Below, in pieces: positions 31,815-40,294 of a stretch of DNA of 64,000 nucleotides; positions within the stretch are counted from its first letter, which is position 1, and every line of letters begins with the position of its first letter. The stretch comes from Trichomonas vaginalis G3. Its lineage: Eukaryota > Parabasalia > Trichomonadida > Trichomonadidae. The DNA lies in the NCBI RefSeq assembly GCF_026262505.1, contig NC_067203.1:21123411-21187410 (forward strand), given 5' to 3'. The notes under the pieces were generated by a model that was not told the origin of the DNA, did no database searches, and worked only from the letters and a program-made list of their open reading frames with translations. Position numbers and translations under genes: made by a program.

Positions 31815-33839
31815 ATGTTTTTTGTTTTCTTACTTTTCTCAGAGACATATTGCAGAAACCTCACATATGAAGGTATAAAGATCAAATACGGACTTGACAG
31901 AAATGGTTATGCCTACTTTGGTTCGCGTTACAACCCGACCAACGCCACAAATTTGACTTTTGATGGCAAGTTGTTACTTCCAGAAGCCATTCGTATCAAA
32001 AATATGACATTCTCATTCAAGCTAATCTGTGAACGTGCCTTTGCAAACATTCCGATGAAATCAATTTTTTTACCTACAACATTAGAGTGGATAGCAGCAT
32101 CAGCATTCGAGAATTGCACTAAACTAGAAGAAGTAGATGCATCTGAAACGAATATAAGTGTAATTGATGATAGAGTTTTTAGAAATTGCTCAAATCTAAA
32201 AATATTTAAATTTCCAAAAGTAATATCAGTCATAGGAGCTAGAGTATTCGAATATACGTTAATTCAAGATATCCAAAATATGAAATTTACAGGTATTGAT
32301 GATTTTACATTTGCAAACAACCCAAATCTCAAGATTGCAGATCTCTCTTCATCATCAATCAAAATAATACCAACATCACTATTCGAAAATTGTACAAGTT
32401 TGTCCAAAATCTTTCTTCCAAAAAATTTATTTTGGATAAAAAGTTTTGCATTTGCTAATACGAATATAAGTGAAGTACTGATACCGCAAGAGTTAACTCT
32501 TATACACAAATACGTTTTTTCTTCATGTCATCGTATAGAAAAAGCAGATTTACGAAAATGTCCTGTAAAATGCGTCAGTGATGGACTTTTCCACAATTGT
32601 GTTAATCTAAAAGAAGTAATATTACCAGAAGTATGTTACTGGGTTGGTTCTCGAGCTTTTTTCAATACAAAAATAAAAAATGTTGAAATTCCAGTTGATT
32701 GTTACAGTATTGGCGAATATAGCTTTGCACAATGTCCGTACTTGGAATCCGTTGATATGTCGAACAGCGTGGTCGAAGAACTCTTAGAAGGAGCTTTTTT
32801 CAATAGTTCGAAATTATTTAAACTGAAAGTGTCGAAACAACTAAGTAGTTTAGGCGCTGATGTGTTCTATAATACAGATATTAAAGATCTAGGCGATCTG
32901 TTGAATATTTCCCACATAAATTCTTCAACTTTCCGGAATTCCAAAATTGAGACCCTAAATTTACAAAAATGTCCGATCAAACATATCCCTGATTACGCAT
33001 TTTACCAGAACAAGTACATTCGAACGGTAAATTTGCCAAATACAACAATATCAATAGGGAAATATGTTTTTTCTGAGACATTAATAGATAATATCTCTCT
33101 TGCTGCTAGTATACTATCAATTGACGAAGGATCTTTCATGAATTGTCAAAAATTATATGAGATATATTTGACAATGCCGAATCTGACCTTGTTGATGCCA
33201 TATATGTTTGCCAATTGCCAGAATCTTGTGGTTGTCCGTATTTCTAAACACCTTCATGCCTTGAAAAACGCTTGTTTCTTTAATTGTTCGAATTTAGAAT
33301 GCGTTTATGGCTCTAGACGTCTTAGAATCATTGGACCATATTCATTCTACAATTGTACATCTCTTGTTGAAGTCAATTTCTCAAAAATTGCTGTTCATTA
33401 CATTGATGAATCTGCATTTGAGAATTGCGTCAATTTAACAAAGTTTACAATGAATTTCCAGACAATAGGTACTGGTCCTAAGGCGTTTGCCAACACAAAC
33501 CTCACTTCAATGGAATTTTTCCATTCAATTGGAACATTTTGCTTGGCAAACTGCAAAAATCTTGTTACAGTGGTCTTAAACCGCAGTACATTGACTGTAC
33601 TGAATTCTGCGTTGTTCGACCAATGTATTTCTTTGAAAACTGTTTATTTACCGAAAATGATCACTTATATTGGTCCAACAGTGTTCAGAGGGTGCACGAA
33701 TCTGCAGGAAATATATTATAAAGGTCAATGCCATATAAAATTCGCTGCTTTACCTGATTCAGCGAAAGTTTTTGTGACTTCGAAATATAATTCCACAAAA
33801 TTTGGTAACAAGTCTGTTATTGTTATTTATAAAGAATAA
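31815..33839 (+). CDS. BspA-like leucine-rich repeat protein, secreted
   Basis: Product of 674 residues. The start MFFVFLLFSETYC is a short hydrophobic signal peptide. From about residue 55 to 660 there are more than twenty LRR_5/BspA-type repeats of about 23 residues. Their pattern is ..AFxNCxxLxxVxLPxxLxxIGxxAF.., for example AFENCTKLEEVDASETNISV and RVFRNCSNLKIFKFPKVIS. In this species BspA-like proteins form a very large family thought to act in host contact and bacterial interactions at the surface. No C-terminal membrane span is visible, unlike some members, so it may be secreted or attached through partners. It has many Asn-x-Ser/Thr sites. The first ATG is used. Confidence 0.88.
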   Translation: MFFVFLLFSETYCRNLTYEGIKIKYGLDRNGYAYFGSRYNPTNATNLTFDGKLLLPEAIRIKNMTFSFKLICERAFANIPMKSIFLPTTLEWIAASAFENCTKLEEVDASETNISVIDDRVFRNCSNLKIFKFPKVISVIGARVFEYTLIQDIQNMKFTGIDDFTFANNPNLKIADLSSSSIKIIPTSLFENCTSLSKIFLPKNLFWIKSFAFANTNISEVLIPQELTLIHKYVFSSCHRIEKADLRKCPVKCVSDGLFHNCVNLKEVILPEVCYWVGSRAFFNTKIKNVEIPVDCYSIGEYSFAQCPYLESVDMSNSVVEELLEGAFFNSSKLFKLKVSKQLSSLGADVFYNTDIKDLGDLLNISHINSSTFRNSKIETLNLQKCPIKHIPDYAFYQNKYIRTVNLPNTTISIGKYVFSETLIDNISLAASILSIDEGSFMNCQKLYEIYLTMPNLTLLMPYMFANCQNLVVVRISKHLHALKNACFFNCSNLECVYGSRRLRIIGPYSFYNCTSLVEVNFSKIAVHYIDESAFENCVNLTKFTMNFQTIGTGPKAFANTNLTSMEFFHSIGTFCLANCKNLVTVVLNRSTLTVLNSALFDQCISLKTVYLPKMITYIGPTVFRGCTNLQEIYYKGQCHIKFAALPDSAKVFVTSKYNSTKFGNKSVIVIYKE

Positions 33840-34255
33840 ATATTATGTTTTGTTTATTATTATGTAAATAGAATCTATTTTCATATTTGATATTCTTTAT
33901 TTAAAGCCCAAACCAAAGACTTCATTTTTCAACTTAATATGTTATTGTCTTTTTATTTCATACAAAAACACTTGAATATACCTAATCCGAAAATTTAGTT
34001 AAAATATTCATTTTTGAACCAAATATTTACTATAATTTAGTCTACATTAAGAAGAAATGGATAACCATTGAGAATGATTATCAGTTAGAGCAACTATGCT
34101 AAATTTCATTTGTGATATTTCACCAAAATCTATTGTACTTTAGATTTCAGTAGAAAATGCATATCATAATGAAATTCAAAAAGATAAGAAAGAGTTTTTG
34201 TTTAATAATAAAAAATATAATAAAAATTCTTAGTTAAAATGATAGACTCTATATT
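33840..34255. other. Intergenic between convergent genes
   Basis: About 415 AT-rich bases holding the 3' regions of the BspA-like and nucleoside hydrolase genes. Nothing else seen. Confidence 0.6.
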
Positions 34256-35170
34256 TTATCTGTGGTCTTGTAACTTTCTAAGTACATCGAGGAAGAATTC
34301 GCGATCGCAGCCCTTGATAACAAGACATCCGTTTTCATCAGGAACTGCTGGTGACATTCCGATCTTTTCGCCATGCAAAACAATTGAAAGTCTTAATCTC
34401 TCTGACTTCGTAACAGCTTTGTCACCATAGCATGCAACAAAAGCAGCAAGTGGATCTGCCGGATAAAAAATACCTTTGCAAAAAGTAAGAGTAGCGTTCC
34501 ATGTCTCTTTAACAAATCTACGTATTTCAGTTCCCTCTAAATAGCAAACATCAAATGTCTTTGGTTGCCATGAACATGTTACAGTGAGTGTCCATGAAAT
34601 AATTGTAGTTCTGACTTGTGGGAATGATTCAAGAACTATATGTGCGGCTTCTGGATCTGCGCGCCAGTTGAACTCCGCATATGGAGACGTATTTCCTACT
34701 CCATCTTCGGCGCCACCCATAATGTATAAGTGCTTGATTTTAAGGAATGCTTCTTGATTCATTCTTAAGGCACATGCGATGTTTGTGAGTGGAGCAAGGC
34801 ATAAAACGTTGAGATCTTCATATTTATTGCAGGCATCAATCAAAGCATTGACAGCATGCTCTTTCTCTAGCATTATTGGTGTGTCAATGCCATAAGATTT
34901 ATCATCAATATCTCCAAGTCCATCTTTTCCATGAATCTCTGGAATTTCCATTGATGGCTGAATCAATGCTTTCGAGCAACCTGCATAAATCGGAATATCA
35001 GTCTTACCCCATACTTTGAGAGTTCTGTTTACGTTCCTTATAACATTTTGGAGAGATGCATTTCCACCAACGCAAGAAATCCCAATAATTTCTACATCAG
35101 GACAGTTAAGGCATATAAGAATAGCTGTGGCATCATCAACACCAGCGTCAGTATCAATCCAAATCTTCAT
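34256..35170 (-). CDS. Inosine-uridine-type nucleoside hydrolase
   Basis: Product of 304 residues. The N-terminal DTDAGVDDA (residues 6-14) is the calcium-binding Asp cluster of the family. Also seen are APLTNIA, IMGGAEDG, EFNWRADPEAA and, near residue 240, FYPADPLAAF. These enzymes split ribonucleosides into base and ribose. T. vaginalis cannot make purines or pyrimidines and relies on such salvage. In the Crithidia enzyme a histidine stands just before the conserved Asp-Pro near the C-terminus; here the residue is alanine (ADP). The substrate group is therefore uncertain. Length is normal. The first ATG is used, with a good initiator motif just upstream. Confidence 0.9.
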   Translation of the reverse strand: MKIWIDTDAGVDDATAILICLNCPDVEIIGISCVGGNASLQNVIRNVNRTLKVWGKTDIPIYAGCSKALIQPSMEIPEIHGKDGLGDIDDKSYGIDTPIMLEKEHAVNALIDACNKYEDLNVLCLAPLTNIACALRMNQEAFLKIKHLYIMGGAEDGVGNTSPYAEFNWRADPEAAHIVLESFPQVRTTIISWTLTVTCSWQPKTFDVCYLEGTEIRRFVKETWNATLTFCKGIFYPADPLAAFVACYGDKAVTKSERLRLSIVLHGEKIGMSPAVPDENGCLVIKGCDREFFLDVLRKLQDHR

Positions 35171-35180
35171 AGAAAAATGT
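35171..35180 (-). promoter_or_regulatory. Initiator-like motif of the nucleoside hydrolase gene
   Basis: On the minus strand GACATTTTTC ends one base before the ATG at 35170. CATTTTTC fits the CAYTWYTC part of the T. vaginalis initiator (TCAYTWYTCATTA), which normally lies within about 20 bases of the start codon. Confidence 0.4.
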
Positions 35181-35593
35181 CACATTTTATTTCAAATTTT
35201 TTCAATTTCAATCTTGGAATATTTTATCATACATCATTTTTAGGTTCAAAATAATTATAAGAAATAAAGATGATTGGAATCCGCTGTCAATTTTTGATTT
35301 GAAGTTTCAATTGCCCAGTTGTAAACTTTAGCAAATATTTAAAATATTTTCTAAATCTGAAATGCTATTCTTTTAAAAAGAAGGTTCTGTCAAATCATCG
35401 ATTATTTTTTTGTATAAAATTGAATTTTCAATTATATTTTGATGGGTTGATTATTTTATTTCCCAGCATACTTTAAGCATAATTAAAATGCAAACACATT
35501 TATTTATAAAGTTGACAATAGTTATTTTTATTTTAAAAAAATATAATTTTTAATTCGATGCTCCACAAACAATAACAAATTCATTTTTCATAA
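35181..35593. other. Intergenic, about 410 bases
   Basis: AT-rich spacer between two minus-strand genes. No repeat or additional gene is seen. Confidence 0.55.
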
Positions 35594-37381
35594 TTAGATT
35601 GTTTGTAGATAGGCTTTCACTTCACCTTTCGCTGTTTTATCAGCTCCAATACTGATCAGATATTTGACAACTTCAAGCTGGCTACTCTCTGCTGCAATGA
35701 TGAGTGCTGTTTTGCCATAACAATTTTTTGCTTCTTTATTTGCCCCAATGGAAATAAGATATTTAACCGCCTCAATGTTGCCATTTTCTGATGCAAATAT
35801 AAGAGGAGTTTCGTCATTAGAGAGTTTAGCTTCTTTATTAGCTCCAATGGAAATGAGATACTGAGCAACATCAAAATGACTCATTTGAATCGCCAAAAAG
35901 AATGCCGTATATCCGCGTGAATTTCTAGCTTCTATATCTGGTTGAAATGTAGCAAGATATTTAACTGTGTCAAGATATCCATTATATGATGCATACATGA
36001 GTGGTGTCATATCATCGTTATTCTTTGCTTCTTTATTTGCCCCAATGGAAATAAGATATTTGGCAACATCAGTATGACCTTTAATTAAAGCGTTGAAAAG
36101 TGATGTTTTCCCATTTTCATCCTTAGCTTTCTTATTAGCACCAATTGTAATAAGATATTTAACAACTTCAAGTTGATTGTAAGTTGATGCGCAAATGAGT
36201 GGGGTGTTTTTATTGTCATCGAAACCATCACTTCCTTCTTTATCTGCCCCAACAGTAAAAAGATATTTAACTACTTCAATGTGCCCATAAGCAGATGCTA
36301 AACTGAGTGGAGTAAATTTAGATTTATCAAACGTGTTTTTGTCGCAACCGCATTCAATGAGTGATTTAACAAGTCTGAGATTTCCCCGCATGGATGCTAC
36401 ATGAAGGACATTTCGAGCAAATTTATTTTGTGTCTTACTAGTCAATCCTGCTTTGTATGCTTGAATCATCATATCTTGATTTCCATTTTCGGAAATTTTG
36501 TCAAGGAACTTGTAAATGTTTTCGAAGTTTTCACATAATTTGTATTGTGAAATTATTGAACTTAGATTTTCTGGATCAAAGGAGCGTGGATTTAGTGTAT
36601 TTGGGGCTATTGCTCTCAGCAAAGAATCATGGAGAGGTTTGACAATGCTCAGGCAATTACCAGTATTAGTTAAATTTTGTATTTCGTCAATGATTTGTTT
36701 GCTACAAAACTCAAAGTGAATAAATTCAATCAATGGATGGAATATTTCGTTTTCTTTAGTTAATGAAATAATAAAACTTGCCAAAGAATTTTCATCTTTG
36801 ACCGCAAGTTCTTTATTACTGAATATTCTAATTAAAATGTCAAGTCCAAGTTTTGTTGAAATTGATTTGAGTTGATCATCATTGATCCCGTAGAAATGTG
36901 ATGAAATGTAATCAATACATGTTGATATATCGGTTTGTGATGAAATATCAAAATAGTATTCAAGTAATTCAATACAGTTACTTTTGTTAAGTTCCATTTC
37001 ATCAATGACGTATTTTTTGTAAAGATTACATAATTTACGCATTTCGAGATTGAGTCCAATATGAAAAAGATCTTTCAATACTACTTTATCACATTCGATC
37101 TCTGTTTTACTGTATTGAAGAATATCTTTTAATACATTATATGTATCTTCCGATTTAACATCTGCATTTGAATCGACCATTTCAATGCTTTTATCTAAAA
37201 GATACTGTGAATATACCATTTTTGATGAGGCTACTGCGAAAGATTTATTTAGGGTAATTTCTACTTTGTTAACTGCAATTGTGAATTTATCGCATGTATT
37301 ATAATTGTTAATTCTTTCTAGTGTTTCATTATCTAGTTTAATCAACACCATTATTGGAAAACTGAAAAATTGAAAACGCAT
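35594..37381 (-). CDS. Ankyrin repeat protein with N-terminal BTB/BACK-like region
   Basis: Product of 595 residues. Residues 1-300 form a helical region resembling the BTB/BACK-like N-terminus common in ankyrin proteins of this organism (LNKSFAVASSKMVYSQYLLD near 48). From about 325 to 590 there are eight to nine ankyrin repeats, such as NVLHVASMRGNLRLVKSLIE and TPLICASTYNQLEVVKYLIT. The unit VVKYLISIGANKEAK recurs almost exactly. It is a protein-binding scaffold; the partner is unknown. A second ATG at 37351 (MVLIKL) is a likely alternative start, because a TCAATTTTTC initiator-like motif lies between the two ATGs. Near-identical repeats suggest recent internal duplication. Confidence 0.85.
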   Translation of the reverse strand: MRFQFFSFPIMVLIKLDNETLERINNYNTCDKFTIAVNKVEITLNKSFAVASSKMVYSQYLLDKSIEMVDSNADVKSEDTYNVLKDILQYSKTEIECDKVVLKDLFHIGLNLEMRKLCNLYKKYVIDEMELNKSNCIELLEYYFDISSQTDISTCIDYISSHFYGINDDQLKSISTKLGLDILIRIFSNKELAVKDENSLASFIISLTKENEIFHPLIEFIHFEFCSKQIIDEIQNLTNTGNCLSIVKPLHDSLLRAIAPNTLNPRSFDPENLSSIISQYKLCENFENIYKFLDKISENGNQDMMIQAYKAGLTSKTQNKFARNVLHVASMRGNLRLVKSLIECGCDKNTFDKSKFTPLSLASAYGHIEVVKYLFTVGADKEGSDGFDDNKNTPLICASTYNQLEVVKYLITIGANKKAKDENGKTSLFNALIKGHTDVAKYLISIGANKEAKNNDDMTPLMYASYNGYLDTVKYLATFQPDIEARNSRGYTAFFLAIQMSHFDVAQYLISIGANKEAKLSNDETPLIFASENGNIEAVKYLISIGANKEAKNCYGKTALIIAAESSQLEVVKYLISIGADKTAKGEVKAYLQTI

Positions 37382-37564
37382 TCAATTTTATTATATTAAC
37401 CCTGTCTTATCAGTTTTGCCTGATTTTCATAATATTAAGTATTAGATAGAAATTTGATGTGAAAAATTTGATTACATGATGAATAATACTGTATTCAATA
37501 ATTTCTATAATCACGTCTTATCAATTTTAATTGCTTAGATTGTTTCTATATCAATAAAGTAAAC

Positions 37565-37566
37565 TC

Positions 37567-37570
<4 letters not shown>
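37565..37570. repeat. Target site duplication TCATTT, left of Polinton copy 2
   Basis: TCATTT directly before the A-tract; the same hexamer follows the T-tract at 61984-61989. Six bases is the known Polinton duplication length. The 20 kb-plus spacing and exact adjacency to both tips make chance unlikely, though AT-rich sequence weakens it. Confidence 0.75.
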
Positions 37571-37599
<29 letters not shown>

Positions 37600-37841
37600 T
37601 AGTGGGGCTTCCAGGCACTTCGTGCCCTCTAGCCCTGAAGATGTTTAGTATAAATGAAGTTTTTATTCGGAGGGCTTCCCGAAGATGTTTAGTATAAATG
37701 AAGTTTTTATTCGGAAAATTGTTAGTCTTCTGGGTCGAAAACATTATATAATGTGTCGCTTTTCACAAATTATATATGTTTTCATGTTTTGTCACTTTTC
37801 TGTCACTTTTCAAGAAAAAACATTTTTATTATTATATATAA
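37571..37841. repeat. Left terminus of copy 2
   Basis: An A-tract of 27 is followed by 56 bases (37598-37653) that match the right terminus inverted with one difference. The match includes the hairpin AGGCAC-TTC-GTGCCCT. Next is a 34-bp exact tandem-like duplication (37637-37670 and 37681-37714, GAAGATGTTTAGTATAAATG...) separated by ten bases. Then comes the AAAAGTGAC-type region leading to the methyltransferase start. Confidence 0.9.
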
Positions 37842-38660
37842 ATGAATTTTACAAAACCACCGTTACCGTTCTTTGGAAATAAGAGTAGATGTAAAGATAT
37901 TATATTGAGAGAACTTAAGAAACTACCGAATGGTCTAACATTTGTAGATTTGTTCGGTGGAAGTTTCTATATATCCCATTTGTGCCATATAATATTCCCA
38001 GACTCAAAGATTATATGCAATGACTTCGACAACTATATGGACCGTCTCAAACATATTCCAGACACTAACAAAATATTGAAAGAGTTAAAAGAAAAGATAC
38101 CTATAGGTAAGATGGAACGTATACCATTAGATAACAAAAATATTGTGAGAGAGGTTTTGAAAAAAGCAGAATATATAGACTGGGATAGTATATCTGCTAG
38201 ACTATTATATAGTGGTTCTATAAGAGTTCATGACATTGAAACACTTATGTCAAAAATTTTATATCTTAACTATACAAATGTTTTCAAAGAGGACATAGAA
38301 AAATATATTGAGGGTATAGAGTTTGTGAGATGTCATTGGACAGATTTGTATGAAAAATATAAAGACAAGGAAAATGTTTTCTTTATAGTGGACCCGCCGT
38401 TCTATAACACATGGGATTTTCAATACCAAGTAGACTGGACTTTGAGAGACTCTTTAGAAACTTTAGACGTTTTACATAACCATCCATGCTTTTACTTTAC
38501 ATCCGATAAAAGTGGTTTGGAAACCGTTATGAGATGGTTAGAGGACATACATGACTATGAGTTTATATATGACAAGATAGAATATGAGAGAGGTCCTATA
38601 AACTGGAGAAAGTGTCACAATAAAGAAATTTTATTAGTAAGTAAATGTGGTTTGAAATAG
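37842..38660 (+). CDS. D12-class DNA adenine-N6 methyltransferase (Dam-like)
   Basis: Product of 272 residues. FFGNK at 10-14 and DLFGGS at 36-41 form the S-adenosylmethionine site, and DPPFYNT at about 184 is the catalytic DPPY motif. The length is normal for Dam. It would transfer a methyl group to adenine N6, probably marking element DNA or affecting host chromatin. N6-methyladenine has been reported as abundant in T. vaginalis. The gene is the first at the left end, with TTATTATATATAAATG as leader; copy 1 carries it at both ends. The frame is whole. The target sequence cannot be read from the protein. No matching restriction enzyme is adjacent; an HNH protein lies 9 kb away. Confidence 0.9.
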   Translation: MNFTKPPLPFFGNKSRCKDIILRELKKLPNGLTFVDLFGGSFYISHLCHIIFPDSKIICNDFDNYMDRLKHIPDTNKILKELKEKIPIGKMERIPLDNKNIVREVLKKAEYIDWDSISARLLYSGSIRVHDIETLMSKILYLNYTNVFKEDIEKYIEGIEFVRCHWTDLYEKYKDKENVFFIVDPPFYNTWDFQYQVDWTLRDSLETLDVLHNHPCFYFTSDKSGLETVMRWLEDIHDYEFIYDKIEYERGPINWRKCHNKEILLVSKCGLK

Positions 38661-38776
38661 GACTACTTGTTTTAGGTTTTTTCCATTGTGTCATTTATTT
38701 ATTTGACGTGGCAGAAAAGTACAGAGAATATGAAGATGAACCAATGCCTGCAAATGTTCAGTATATGTACTCGTAA
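38645..38776 (+). CDS. Small single-span membrane protein, 43 residues
   Basis: Starts at an ATG inside the last codons of the methyltransferase gene (16-base overlap, different frame). It begins MWFEIGLLVLGFFHCVIYLF and ends with an acidic QYMYS tail. One membrane span is obvious. The frame is conserved in copy 1 (17241-17372). The function is unknown. Confidence 0.55.
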   Translation: MWFEIGLLVLGFFHCVIYLFDVAEKYREYEDEPMPANVQYMYS

Positions 38777-38799
38777 GAGATATTTTTATCTAATATTAA

Positions 38800-39162
38800 A
38801 TGGACGCACAGAACTTAGCGAATGCACAGCAACCTGGACAACCAAACCCAGAGAATATTCCAAATGAAGTTAGAATACAAACTGCAATGGCAAACTATGG
38901 TCAAGTGCCAACAGATGTACAAATGCAAACTGCCATGTCAAATGACGCTGCGTTAGGTTTGCCACCATGGTATGCAAATATGAGATGGAAAGAGTTTTAT
39001 ACAAACCCTGAAGTGGGATATAAACAACTTTATGCAGATGACGCGAACACAGGAGTTGACCCAGAATATGTTTTCTACCAGAGGAGAAACAGAATGTATG
39101 AGCTCCAGTTAAAGAATGCTATGGAACTCAACAGGAAACGTAAGAGACTAGGCGGACATTAG
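38800..39162 (+). CDS. Unknown 120-residue Pro/Asn/Gln-rich protein
   Basis: Begins MDAQNLANAQQPGQPNPENI. The middle has repeated VQMQTAMSNDAA-like segments and PPWYANMRWKEFYTN, and the C-terminus is basic (NRKRKRLGGH). The ATTAAATG leader is short. It is read in the same direction as its neighbours with gaps of about 20 bases, in a block of small genes. No family is recognised. A virion component is plausible from position. The frame is whole here. Confidence 0.6.
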   Translation: MDAQNLANAQQPGQPNPENIPNEVRIQTAMANYGQVPTDVQMQTAMSNDAALGLPPWYANMRWKEFYTNPEVGYKQLYADDANTGVDPEYVFYQRRNRMYELQLKNAMELNRKRKRLGGH

Positions 39163-39180
39163 ATTTTTACATATAGTAAA

Positions 39181-39423
39181 ATGGGTTTCTTCAGTAGTAT
39201 TGGAAACTTCTTCAGAAGAGTTGGAAGAGGTATATGGAATGGAATAAAAACCGTAGGAAAAGGAATTTGGAACGGAGTCAAAAATATTGGTAAAAGGGTA
39301 GGTCAGTTTGTTGGTATTATACCTAAAGACCCTGAACCAGAAGAACAAGCTCCTGTTATACAACAGCCTGAACCTGCACCACAGTCTAGTTGGCAACCAA
39401 ATCCAACACCTCAACCGTATTAA
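39181..39423 (+). CDS. MGFFSS amphipathic small protein, 80 residues
   Basis: MGFFSS at the start could be N-myristoylated. Residues 1-50 are an amphipathic, Gly/Lys/Phe/Trp-rich series (GRGIWNGIKTVGKGIWNGVK). The tail is Pro/Gln/Glu-rich. It resembles in style the membrane-active minor virion proteins of adenovirus-like lineages; homology is not shown. It ends four bases before the end of the convergent 282-residue gene. The frame is whole. Confidence 0.6.
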   Translation: MGFFSSIGNFFRRVGRGIWNGIKTVGKGIWNGVKNIGKRVGQFVGIIPKDPEPEEQAPVIQQPEPAPQSSWQPNPTPQPY

Positions 39424-39427
39424 AAAA

Positions 39428-40276
39428 TTATATTTTTACCGTTCGATAGTAGTTGTATATGAAACTAAGTTCTAAGTAAAACGCATGGTATAATGGAATT
39501 ATTCTTTTTCTTCCATCTGTAGTAAACCATACTTGAAAGTCTGAAATACTTCCACTCGGCGGTTCATATAACTTTGTAGGTTTTTCGTAAAAGTCATTTG
39601 CCAAGCATAAGAAAGAGTTTTGAGCGCCAGAAAATGAAGCATGAACAATAATAGCAGCTGGGTCGAAAACATCTTTAAATAAATATGGTTCATCTCTTGC
39701 ATATCGACTGTAAATATTTGCTAAAGGAAGTTTGACTTTCTGATTTAACATTCTTTGCAAATAATACCATGACATTGCAGTGAATTCTGTATATATTTGT
39801 TCGTCTTTCTTTGGATTGTCTTCGTAGATTTGAAATGACACTTGTGAATTTTGTTTGTCATATACAATTCTCACATAAAGTGTGCTCTCGGTATTTGCAT
39901 ATTCATCAGCATATTTTGCATAACATGAATTTATTTTATCTTCTATATTTTTTAACGCAGTCTGTAGAGAAGATGAAAGGTCAACTTGTATTAGCTCAAT
40001 TTCTTCCCACATTTTTCGTTTCCCTTCAGATATATAATCTATATGAAACTTTACAATAAATGGAAAACTTTTATCTTCTACAGACACAAACTTCATTCTA
40101 CGAAAGCCAATAGCTTTTGTGACAGATGGGTCTCTTAGCCATCTTAATGGGTAGTCAAAACGATAGCCTTCATGCTTTACGGTCTCTGTCTCAAACTTTT
40201 GACCGACATTAGTAAAAAGTTCATCTAATGGTTTAGTTGTAGCAACTCTTGAATTTTCTTTTTCTATTGGAAGCAT
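39428..40276 (-). CDS. Unknown 282-residue Polinton protein
   Basis: Starts MLPIEKENSRVATTKPLDEL, contains RFDYPLRWLRDPSVTKAIGF and a mixed alpha/beta middle (MKFVSVEDKSFPFIVKFHID), and ends YNYYRTVKI. No signal peptide or membrane span. It is conserved in copy 1, and a diverged relative lies at 9129-9323, so it is an old part of the element family. It is divergent from the fibre gene with an 18-base gap between start codons; both probably use that gap as promoter. Function unknown; fibre attachment or vertex protein is a guess from the shared promoter. Confidence 0.65.
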   Translation of the reverse strand: MLPIEKENSRVATTKPLDELFTNVGQKFETETVKHEGYRFDYPLRWLRDPSVTKAIGFRRMKFVSVEDKSFPFIVKFHIDYISEGKRKMWEEIELIQVDLSSSLQTALKNIEDKINSCYAKYADEYANTESTLYVRIVYDKQNSQVSFQIYEDNPKKDEQIYTEFTAMSWYYLQRMLNQKVKLPLANIYSRYARDEPYLFKDVFDPAAIIVHASFSGAQNSFLCLANDFYEKPTKLYEPPSGSISDFQVWFTTDGRKRIIPLYHAFYLELSFIYNYYRTVKI

Positions 40277-40294
40277 ATTTTATCTAGAATAAAA

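Noticed and set aside
35016-35254. Plus-strand open frames over the start of the nucleoside hydrolase
   Set aside because: They are antisense shadows of a well-supported gene.
18455-37564. tRNA or rRNA genes in the host island
   Set aside because: No cloverleaf-like or conserved RNA sequence was noticed by eye; a dedicated scan would be decisive.
37571-37597. Poly(A) tail of a retroelement or processed gene
   Set aside because: The tract is matched by a poly(T) at the other end, with inverted repeats and a target duplication, so it is part of the Polinton tip.
39428-40276. Adenovirus-type maturation protease
   Set aside because: Considered because Polintons usually encode one, but no convincing His/Cys catalytic pattern was seen. 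No protease was identified anywhere in the window.
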